A stretch of 5,709 nucleotides of DNA from JBDNDK01 sp046719185 (lineage in GTDB: Bacteria; Armatimonadota; UBA5829), in contig JBDNDK010000157.1 of the NCBI GenBank assembly GCA_046719185.1, positions 1 through 5,709 on the forward strand, read 5' to 3'. Positions 1 to 5,709 of the stretch are shown here, piece by piece. Each line of letters opens with the position of its first letter. Within the stretch, counting starts at the first letter, position 1. The notes below the pieces were generated by a model that did not search any database, was not told the DNA's origin, and was given only the letters and a program-made list of their open reading frames with translations. The translations under genes were made by a program, and so were the position numbers.

Positions 1-1
1 T

Positions 2-844
2 GAGGCTGTGGAAGTTGCACAGAAATTAACTGTCAGAGATAAAAATGGTAAAATCACTCAGTTTGGTTTGCTTATAGAATGGATATGATGGCATCAATTT
101 ATACTCCAATGGGGTGGAAGTATATTTAATGAAGATGGAACTAAATGTGTATTAGACAGCCCAGAAGCTATTGCTGCAATACAATTTATGCAGGATTTGA
201 TATATAAATATAGAGTATCACCCAGCCCAATAGATGAGACAGCTGCTACAAGTGGTGGCTGGGGCTCTGGAACATTGAGCTGGTTTGGATCAAAAAAAGC
301 TGCTATGACTTTTGCAGGCAGATGGTATTTGTGCAGTTTGAGAGACTATGAAGGACCGCAATTGGGTGCTGTTGAAACTCCATATCACACAAGAAGAGTA
401 CATGTCTGCCTTGGAAGAGCTACACTAATAAATAAAAACAGTAAGAATAAAGAAGCTGCTCTTCAATTCTTAAAATATCTCACCAGCCAAGAATATAATG
501 AGCTAATAAACTATCAGGCTGATGGAATTGCAGCAGTGAAAAAATATAATTACACAGATAAATTCAATCATAATCCTGATTTCCCAGAAGAAGATTTTAA
601 TCATGTTTTTCTGGAATCAGTTAAATATTCTGTTCAAGACCCTATTAATTCACCGTTTGTTGATAGTTTTATAGTAAATAAAATAGTAACCAAACAGTTA
701 GACCTTGTGAAAGCAAACCAGAAAACTGCAGAAGCTGCAATGAAAACTGCCACTAAAGAAATAAATGCAGAAATTCAAGAAACCCTAAAAAGAGACCCTA
801 GCCTCAAAAAAGAGTATGAGAAGTTAGTTTTTGGAATAAAATAG
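2..844 (+). pseudogene. Sugar-type ABC transporter extracellular solute-binding protein, C-terminal part, interrupted by an in-frame TGA
   Basis: This is the C-terminal two thirds or so of a family 1 (MalE-like) substrate-binding protein, which captures a sugar or oligosaccharide outside the inner membrane and hands it to an ABC importer. The reading frame is open from base 2 and homology-like sequence continues on both sides of a TGA at 86-88, so the stop lies inside the gene. Family-like stretches are LQWGGSIFNEDGTK just after the stop, a GGWGSG loop, the AAM-xxx-GRW segment at codons 100-108, and the late helix EAALQFLKYLTS. The tail is Lys/Glu-rich and helical, ending in TAG. The N-terminus with any signal peptide lies outside the window. 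An ATG at 188 could start a shorter ORF but would not give a foldable binding protein. No permease genes are visible. The family call is firm; the substrate is unknown. The stop may be a real nonsense mutation or a sequence error. Confidence 0.82.
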
Positions 845-852
845 ATAACTAA

Positions 853-878
853 AAAATAATTTGTTTGGGACTTATTTT
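853..878. terminator. Weak A/T-only hairpin between convergent transcripts
   Basis: AAAATAA at 853-859 can pair with TTATTTT at 872-878 across a 12-base loop. It lies between the end of the solute-binding protein gene and the 3' end of the minus-strand tRNA, where a terminator for either would be expected. The stem has no G-C pairs and the U-tracts are short, so this is only a possible weak bidirectional terminator. Confidence 0.2.
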
Positions 879-890
879 GATGTTTTCTTT

Positions 891-965
<75 letters not shown>

Positions 966-981
966 CAATTGAGGTGAGTTA

Positions 982-1010
982 ATAATAACACTTTTTATGT
1001 AATTAATCAA
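982..1010 (-). promoter_or_regulatory. Sigma70-like promoter for the tRNA
   Basis: On the minus strand, TTGATT (1005-1010) and TATTAT (982-987) are separated by exactly 17 bases. They match 4/6 and 5/6 of the consensus. Transcription would start about ten bases before the tRNA's mature 5' end at 965. The site lies just after the URO-D-like stop codon, so the tRNA can be expressed independently of that upstream gene. Confidence 0.5.
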
Positions 1011-1037
1011 TAGATTTCCAGTAGATTATATATAATT

Positions 1038-2068
1038 TTAATTCAAAACACTTTTCACAGCTTCCACCATAGCATCAATATTTTTAGGTTTTGTGCCAGT
1101 TGATGCCCCTCCACCAGCAGAAAGCAAGAATGCATGTTTTACTGATGATATTATCTTTTTTGAGGTGTTATATACTTCTTCTGGTGTACCATTAACCAAC
1201 ATTTCTAGTGGTGCCAGATTTCCCATCAAACACATTCTATCTCCAATGGCATTATCTAAAACGCTAATATCATCAAGATGGCTAAAGTTTAATACTTCTG
1301 CTCCTGCATCAGATAATCTATCATAAAAACTATAACCGGGGTTATCATTGTGATATGCTCTTATGCAGTCTGGAAATGCTGAAAATATTCTTTGCAGATA
1401 TGGATGTGCAAATTCTTCATAATCATTTGGTGAGAGCATTCCAACTATATCATCAAGAAGTAATATTCCTTCAACTTTATCCAAGTTTTCTTTTTGTGCT
1501 TTCGCCAAGAAATAGCAGACTCAGTGCATAAATTGATTAGAGCATGAACAGCATCTGGTTCAATTTTAATATCAACTAAAAGCTCAGTAACTCCTCTTAA
1601 CTGAGATGCTACAGCTAAAGGTCCTCTGGCAGCTACCATTCTAGTAGGATAACCAAGTTCTGCCATTTTAGGCTCTAAATATGATTGCATTTGGAGAGCA
1701 ACAGGCATCAAACCCTCTGTTTGGGGATTTGGAACTTTTAGATTTGATATTTGTGAGGTGTCACTGATGATATGCGAAGCAGTTGGTGGTGTATCTTTCC
1801 ACCACTTCACAGGACAACCAAAAGCAGAAGGCTCTATCACAAGTCCAAACTCAACCCAATTTCCAGGCAGGAATATCATATCAGGAAATCTATTTAATAC
1901 TTTTATATTAGTATCAATCCATCTTTCCTGAATAAATAAATATTCTTTAGTATCACAACCTGCAAAACTTGGAAGCCAAGGACTATCTATTATCAAACAA
2001 GCTGCCACATCAAATGTGGTTCTATTTCTCACTATGTCAACAAATTTTTTCCAATTCTTATCAGTCAA
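1038..2068 (-). pseudogene. Uroporphyrinogen decarboxylase (URO-D) superfamily protein, frameshifted; not a heme-pathway HemE
   Basis: Two overlapping minus-strand frames (2068 to 1445, and 1508 down to 1038) join into one 343-residue protein, the normal length for this superfamily, if one T is restored in the T-run at 1510-1512; the junction then reads CTESAIFLAKAQKENLD. The start is a TTG at 2066-2068, preceded by AAAGG at a good distance. An in-frame TAG lies six codons upstream and no ATG is suitably placed. URO-D-like features are the WLPSFAG/FLPGNWVEFG region, AARGPLAVASQLRG, LLDDIVGMLSP with EEFAHPYLQ, and a C-terminal LLSAGGGASTGTKPKNI. The N-terminal MRQAGR motif of true HemE is absent, so a heme role is unlikely. 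Relatives include corrinoid-linked methyltransferases (MtaA, CmuA), but the Cys ligands of their H-x-C...C zinc site are replaced (HNDN; GGG). Biochemical role unknown. Either a pseudogene or an intact gene with a homopolymer error. Confidence 0.8.
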
Positions 2069-2114
2069 ATTTTTACCTTTGATCTATAATAATTAAGATT
2101 CTATATAAAATGAA

Positions 2115-2143
2115 AGTGTAACACTAGCCAATTTTAATGTCAA
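2115..2143 (-). promoter_or_regulatory. Strong sigma70-like promoter for the URO-D-like gene
   Basis: On the minus strand a perfect -35 box TTGACA (2138-2143) is followed after exactly 17 bases by TACACT (2115-2120), a 4/6 match to the -10 consensus. Transcription would start near 2108, giving a leader of about 40 bases before the TTG start at 2068. It lies back to back with the exporter promoter in the same intergenic region. Confidence 0.6.
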
Positions 2144-2199
2144 AGTACAGATGAGTATAATCTTACTATAAAAAATAATGTGTGTTGCATTCTATGCTG

Positions 2200-2208
2200 T
2201 GGTATAAT
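2200..2208 (+). promoter_or_regulatory. Extended -10 promoter for the polysaccharide exporter operon
   Basis: TGGTATAAT at 2200-2208 is a perfect extended -10 element (TGn plus TATAAT). There is no good -35 box at the usual distance (GTGTGT with a 17-base spacer; TTGCAT at 2185-2190 is too close), as is common for extended -10 promoters. Transcription would start near 2214-2216, about 50 bases before the permease ATG. A second TATAAT at 2156-2161 is a less likely alternative because it has neither a TGn nor a good -35. Confidence 0.55.
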
Positions 2209-2212
2209 CACT

Positions 2213-2239
2213 TGAGAGTTGCTTAATTTTTAATTCTCA
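2213..2239 (+). promoter_or_regulatory. Hairpin at the predicted 5' end of the exporter mRNA
   Basis: TGAGAGTT (2213-2220) pairs with AATTCTCA (2232-2239) as eight base pairs including one G-U, around an 11-base loop. It sits at the predicted transcription start of the extended -10 promoter. It could stabilise the 5' end of the transcript or, as DNA, form an imperfect operator. Its function is unknown and a chance match in AT-rich DNA is possible. Confidence 0.3.
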
Positions 2240-2266
2240 CTAATAACAAGTTGATAATACTATCCT

Positions 2267-3106
2267 ATGAATCAAGAAGAAAAACTTCCAAATAACTCAG
2301 ATGATATCTGGCCTGAAGAAAAGAAACAATTAGCCATACAAAAACTCTGGGAAAATAAGGAGCTTATATTATCTTTAACTCTCAGAGATATAAGATCCAG
2401 ATATAAGCAATCTGTGCTTGGTGTTGCTTGGGCAATTGTGCAACCTCTAGCTATGCTTTTTGTATATACTATCGTTTTTTCCAAAATTGCTCAGATTGAT
2501 ACGGGTGATATTCCATATCCTGTTTTTTCTTATGTTGCTTTATTACCATGGTCTTTCTTTTCAGGTTCAATAAGTTCTGGAACAGAGTGTCTTGTAGGTA
2601 ATTTCAATCTAATAACTAAAATATATTTCCCAAGGGAAGTGTTTCCAATATCAAATATATTAGGTAAAATTGTGGATTTTGGAATTGGAACAATAGTTCT
2701 TGTTCCACTATTGATTTTCTATAAAATTTCCATCACATGGTATGCACTATATGCAATACCAATCTTAATAATACAACTTTGCCTTTCTTTTGGAATTGTA
2801 TTTTTACTTTCAAGCTGGAACTTATTTGTTAGAGATATTAGGCATGTTCTTCCACTTGCAGTTTCAGTTTGGATGTATATGACACCTATTGTATATCCAA
2901 TTGATAAAGTGCCAGATTCACTTATGAAGTTTTATTTGATAAATCCAATGGTTGGAATAATGGAGTCATACAGAAATGTTGTATTAGAAGGTGCTCCTCC
3001 ATTGTGGGGACAGCTTGGAATTGCAGCTGCTGTATCTATTTTATTCCTAATAATAGGATATAGAAATTTCAAAAGACTTGAACCATATTTTGCAGAAGCA
3101 ATATAA
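2267..3106 (+). CDS. wzm: Polysaccharide/O-antigen ABC exporter permease (Wzm/TagG family, ABC-2 type)
   Basis: This 279-residue inner-membrane protein is the channel half of an ABC exporter that moves lipid-linked polysaccharide across the membrane, with the next gene supplying the ATPase. After a charged cytoplasmic N-terminus (1-50) it carries the family signature LRDIRSRYKQSVLGVAWAI at 39-57. It then has about six hydrophobic segments near 51-72, 86-108, 132-152, 158-181, 193-213 and 249-266. Other hallmarks are PYPVFSYVALLPWSFF (83-98), LITKIYFPREVFP (115-127) and YMTPIVYPIDKVP (204-216), all typical of Wzm, KpsM and TagG. Length is normal. The ATG at 2267 has no clear Shine-Dalgarno sequence. 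The stop is six bases before the ATPase start, so the two are co-transcribed. The symbol is by family; whether the cargo is O-antigen, capsule or another glycan cannot be told here. Confidence 0.93.
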   Translation: MNQEEKLPNNSDDIWPEEKKQLAIQKLWENKELILSLTLRDIRSRYKQSVLGVAWAIVQPLAMLFVYTIVFSKIAQIDTGDIPYPVFSYVALLPWSFFSGSISSGTECLVGNFNLITKIYFPREVFPISNILGKIVDFGIGTIVLVPLLIFYKISITWYALYAIPILIIQLCLSFGIVFLLSSWNLFVRDIRHVLPLAVSVWMYMTPIVYPIDKVPDSLMKFYLINPMVGIMESYRNVVLEGAPPLWGQLGIAAAVSILFLIIGYRNFKRLEPYFAEAI

Positions 3107-3112
3107 AATATT

Positions 3113-4288
3113 ATGAATGTAATCAAAGTAGAAAACCTATCAAAAAGATTTATATTAAGACATGACAGAACCAGAAGTATTGCAGATACTTTCACAAAAA
3201 TGTTTTCAAGAAATGAGAAAGAAGAATTCTGGGCACTAAAAGACATCAACTTCACTGTCAAAAAAGGTGAGGCTGTTGGTATTATTGGTCACAATGGTGC
3301 TGGCAAAAGCACTCTGTTAAAACTTCTTACGAAAATAATGGCTCCAACTCATGGAAATATCAAAACAAGAGGAAGAGTATCTGCACTAATTGAGGTTGGT
3401 GCTGGTTTCCATCCTGAGATGACAGGTAGAGAAAATATATTCCTTAATGGCTCTATTCTTGGGATGAAAAAGAGTGAAATTAGCAAGAAATTAGACTCTA
3501 TAATAGAATTTGCAGGTTTAGAACAGTTTATTGATACTCCTATAAAAAGATATTCAAGTGGAATGTATGCAAGGCTAGGTTTTTCTGTGGCTGCACATGT
3601 AGAGCCTGATATACTATTGGTAGATGAAGTGCTTTCTGTGGGTGATGAAAAATTTCAAGTGAAGTGCCAACAGCATATGAGCAACTTAATGAATAGTGGT
3701 GTAACAGTTTTATTTGTATCACACAATCTACCTGCTTTGATGGCTCTTTGTAAAAGATCTATCTTGCTAAATAGGGGTGAAATTGTTGGTGAAGGTGATT
3801 CACCAGATATGGTAAGGCAATTTAGAAAACTTCAGCAAATGACAAATTCTCAAGACTCAAAACATGATGACAACCGCGGAATTTATATAAAAAAATTAAC
3901 TATTAAAAATAGTAATAATGAAGAAATAGAAGCAATAGATGCACTCGAGCCTTTGATAATAGAAGCTGAAATACAAGCAAATGAACCATTAGATAAAACA
4001 AATTTTGGTTTTGAAATTGATAGGTCTGATGGTGTGAGATGTTATGCTCAAACTAGTGCAATGGATGATTTTCTGCCAGAATTAAAAATTGGTCTAAATA
4101 AAGTGCAGCTTAAAATAGATGAACTTGCACTTGTTGATGGAATATACACAATAAACTTTGGGATTATGGATGAAAAGGAAGTAATACATTTCCATACAAT
4201 AATTAGAGGTGCATATTTTACTGTGAGAACTGACAAACTCTACAGAGGCACCACTTTTTTAAGACACAATTGGAATATGGTAGAATAA
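3113..4288 (+). CDS. wzt: Polysaccharide ABC exporter ATPase with C-terminal Wzt-like carbohydrate-binding domain
   Basis: This 391-residue protein powers glycan export with the preceding permease. The N-terminal nucleotide-binding domain (about 1-240) shows Walker A GHNGAGKST (59-67), Glu94 at the Q-loop position followed by GAGFHPEMTGREN as usual in Wzt/TagH/KpsT relatives, an SSGM-type signature (148-151), Walker B ILLVDE (167-172) and the H-loop His204. After a polar linker (about 241-255) comes a beta-rich domain (about 256-386) ending in GAYFTV and HNWNMVE, as expected for a Wzt_C domain. In characterised Wzt proteins this domain binds the finished, capped O-polysaccharide and gates export, which suggests an end-recognition exporter. 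All catalytic motifs are intact. It is the last gene of the two-gene operon. No glycosyltransferase or chain-terminator gene lies next to it in the window. Symbol assigned by domain structure. Confidence 0.93.
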   Translation: MNVIKVENLSKRFILRHDRTRSIADTFTKMFSRNEKEEFWALKDINFTVKKGEAVGIIGHNGAGKSTLLKLLTKIMAPTHGNIKTRGRVSALIEVGAGFHPEMTGRENIFLNGSILGMKKSEISKKLDSIIEFAGLEQFIDTPIKRYSSGMYARLGFSVAAHVEPDILLVDEVLSVGDEKFQVKCQQHMSNLMNSGVTVLFVSHNLPALMALCKRSILLNRGEIVGEGDSPDMVRQFRKLQQMTNSQDSKHDDNRGIYIKKLTIKNSNNEEIEAIDALEPLIIEAEIQANEPLDKTNFGFEIDRSDGVRCYAQTSAMDDFLPELKIGLNKVQLKIDELALVDGIYTINFGIMDEKEVIHFHTIIRGAYFTVRTDKLYRGTTFLRHNWNMVE

Positions 4289-4305
4289 AATTCAGATTGA
4301 TTTAA

Positions 4306-4340
4306 TAAGAAAAAGTGCCCGAGTCATTTTAGACTCGGGC
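4306..4340 (-). terminator. Intrinsic terminator of the hydrogenase gene, between convergent genes
   Basis: GCCCGAGTC (4317-4325) and GACTCGGGC (4332-4340) form a perfect nine-pair GC-rich stem around a six-base loop. On the minus strand the stem is followed by ACTTTTTCTT, a proper U-tract, so it terminates transcripts leaving hydA at 4382. On the plus strand the following bases are TATTAAGTTT, a poor U-tract, so it would stop exporter transcripts less efficiently. It is the only evident terminator for either gene in this 93-base gap. Confidence 0.9.
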
Positions 4341-4381
4341 TATTAAGTTTGAGAGGTATTATTTGATGAAAATTCTTATAT

Positions 4382-5709
4382 TTAAGCTTTTACTTCTTTC
4401 TTTTTTAATTGAGGTTCAATAGCTTTTTTGAAAAATTCCTCAAGGTTATCTATTGAAACTCCACCATGCACAAGTCCGTTAACTTCCACATTCGGACCGT
4501 TTGCACAGTTCTCAAAGCAGAAACTACCTTTGAAATCTAACATATTTTCATAGCCTTTTTCTTTTGCCATTTCAATAAGCTTCTGCATAATGTCATAGGA
4601 GCCAGCAAGGTAACAGCAAGTTCCAATGCATACTCTCACATCCACTTTTTCTTCAGAAACATTTTCTATAACATCTATCACTTCACCAGTAAGTCTTTTT
4701 CTATGCTTGAACTTTGTATGCAAAAGCTTATGAGCTTCATGGCTGTTTGGTTCTTTTAGCCATTTTCTGTATGTTTCCTGTATGAATGGATTATCAGATG
4801 CATTGTGCATTGCCTGAACCCTATCATTATCATATATTGCATTCTTTCTTCTTTCCCTAGCATTTACATCATTAGGGAATGGTTGACCAGCTCCACCAAC
4901 ACAACCACCTCTGCAGCTCATAACTTCCACTAGGTCATATTGTGCTTCACCACTTTTTATCTTTTCCAAAAGCTCTTTTGTGTTAGCAAGTCCACTGACA
5001 ACAGCAAGTTTCACTTTTCTGCCTTTGAGCTCAAATTCTGCTTCTTTTAAGCCTTCAAGCCCTCTAACCTCATAAAACTCATGGTCTTGCCTTGTTTTTA
5101 TATTTCCACTGTTTGCAAGCCTTAATACTGCTTCAGCAACTCCACCACTAGCACCAAATATTACACCTGCACCAGTTTTAAATCCAAAAGGCATGTCCAT
5201 AGACTCTGGTGGAATCTCGCTAAACACAATTCCAGCCTGATTTATCATCTTGATAAGTTCCTGAGTAGTTAAAACTATATCAACATCCTGATTGCCATTT
5301 TCTCCAAACTCCGGTCTAGCAGCTTCGAATTTCTTTGCTGTGCAAGGCATTATAGAAACAACAACCAAATTTTCTCTGCTTATTCCCAGCTCTTCAGCAA
5401 AATATTTCTTAGCTAAAGAACCAAACATCTGCTGAGGGCTCTTGCAGCTTGATAGGTTGTTTATAAACTCAGGATAAAACTGCTCTGCATATTTCACCCA
5501 ACTAGGGCAGCAGCTTGTAAACTGAGGCAAGTTTTCATTCTTTTCTAATCTTGATAAAAACTCATTGCCTTCTTCAACAGTTGTTAAATCAGCAGCAAAA
5601 GATGTATCAAATATTTTGTCAAAACCAATTCTTACAATGCCGCTCATGGGAGCAGACAGCACAGGAGTGCCTGGCCGCGATTGAGCGATATGATCGCCAT
5701 TTTCAGAAG
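4382..5709 (-). CDS. hydA: [FeFe] hydrogenase catalytic subunit, H-cluster domain plus C-terminal [2Fe-2S] domain, 5' partial
   Basis: This gene encodes the C-terminal part of a cytoplasmic [FeFe] hydrogenase that makes or uses H2. Counting from the codon at 5660-5662, all three H-cluster motifs are present: TSCCPSW (49-55), MPCTAKKFE (105-113) and EVMSCRGGCVGGAGQP (246-261). The inferred cluster ligands are C52, C107, C250 and C254. C51, E31, E34 and S71 match the proton-path residues C299, E279, E282 and S319 of Clostridium CpI by spacing. A small-subunit-like region follows (about 263-310). Then comes a thioredoxin-like [2Fe-2S] domain (about 340-415) with C-x4-C (CIGTCC) and C-x3-C (CFENC). 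That C-terminal domain is typical of HydA of NAD-linked, electron-bifurcating HydABC enzymes such as Thermotoga's. The frame is open to the window edge, so the GTG at 5662 is not the true start. A terminator follows, fitting hydA as the last gene of its operon. Bases beyond about 5640 look atypical. Confidence 0.92.
   Translation of the reverse strand, partial: SENGDHIAQSRPGTPVLSAPMSGIVRIGFDKIFDTSFAADLTTVEEGNEFLSRLEKNENLPQFTSCCPSWVKYAEQFYPEFINNLSSCKSPQQMFGSLAKKYFAEELGISRENLVVVSIMPCTAKKFEAARPEFGENGNQDVDIVLTTQELIKMINQAGIVFSEIPPESMDMPFGFKTGAGVIFGASGGVAEAVLRLANSGNIKTRQDHEFYEVRGLEGLKEAEFELKGRKVKLAVVSGLANTKELLEKIKSGEAQYDLVEVMSCRGGCVGGAGQPFPNDVNARERRKNAIYDNDRVQAMHNASDNPFIQETYRKWLKEPNSHEAHKLLHTKFKHRKRLTGEVIDVIENVSEEKVDVRVCIGTCCYLAGSYDIMQKLIEMAKEKGYENMLDFKGSFCFENCANGPNVEVNGLVHGGVSIDNLEEFFKKAIEPQLKKKEVKA

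Noticed and set aside
86..88. TGA read as Trp or selenocysteine
   Set aside because: Every Trp in the permease is TGG and no other internal TGA occurs. No SECIS-like hairpin is evident and the family has no selenoprotein members that I know of.
1093..1326. Plus-strand ORF of 77 codons opposite the URO-D-like gene
   Set aside because: It is the reverse shadow of a clearly homologous coding frame and has no ribosome binding site.
2185..2190. TTGCAT as the -35 box of the exporter promoter
   Set aside because: It is only 12 bases from the -10 box, too close for sigma70; the extended -10 explains the promoter better.
2932..3261. Minus-strand ORF of 109 codons spanning the permease/ATPase junction
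   Set aside because: It is antisense to two well-supported genes, matches no family I know, and its composition is that expected of a reverse shadow.
4366..4422. Small plus-strand ORF MKILIFKLLLLSFLIEVQ with GAGAGG upstream, antisense to the hydA 3' end
   Set aside because: It is 18 codons and its hydrophobic character follows automatically from the Lys-rich hydA C-terminus read in reverse. The upstream SD-like motif alone does not make it a gene.

Overview
The window is a short, AT-rich bacterial stretch (roughly one third GC by eye). It holds parts or all of five protein genes and one tRNA. The [FeFe] hydrogenase points to a fermentative anaerobe. The Wzm/Wzt-type exporter whose ATPase carries a C-terminal glycan-binding-like domain suggests a Gram-negative envelope. 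The pairing of a sugar-type solute-binding protein with a uroporphyrinogen-decarboxylase-like protein recalls Lentisphaerota/Kiritimatiellota-like or similar uncultured anaerobes, but that placement is a low-confidence inference. Trp is encoded by TGG in the intact exporter genes, so there is no sign of a TGA-reassigned code.

Layout. At 2-844 (+) is the C-terminal part of a sugar ABC transporter substrate-binding protein, cut by the window edge and interrupted by an in-frame TGA at 86-88. At 891-965 (-) is a CAT-anticodon tRNA with an encoded CCA end and its own promoter; its acceptor stem favours tRNA-Ile2 over Met. At 1038-2068 (-) is a URO-D superfamily gene split by a one-base deletion in a homopolymer near 1510-1512, with a good promoter (TTGACA, 17 bp, TACACT). 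From 2267 to 4288 (+) runs a two-gene operon for a polysaccharide ABC exporter (permease, then ATPase with a Wzt-like C-terminal domain), driven by an extended -10 promoter with a small hairpin at the start of the transcript. At 4382-5709 (-) is the catalytic half of an [FeFe] hydrogenase of the HydA (HydABC-like) type, with a C-terminal thioredoxin-like [2Fe-2S] domain. It ends at a strong intrinsic terminator (4306-4340) in the convergent gap.

How the genes relate. The solute-binding protein and the URO-D-like protein may both serve carbohydrate catabolism, and both carry one disabling lesion; this is either local gene decay or consensus error. The exporter pair and the hydrogenase read cleanly, except that the last ~70 bases of the window (the upstream edge of hydA) are abruptly GC-rich and do not resemble the expected HydA sequence. 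I found no CRISPR array, transposase, phage gene or clearly new system; the most useful leads are the two lesions, the hydA edge and the zinc-ligand loss in the URO-D-like protein.
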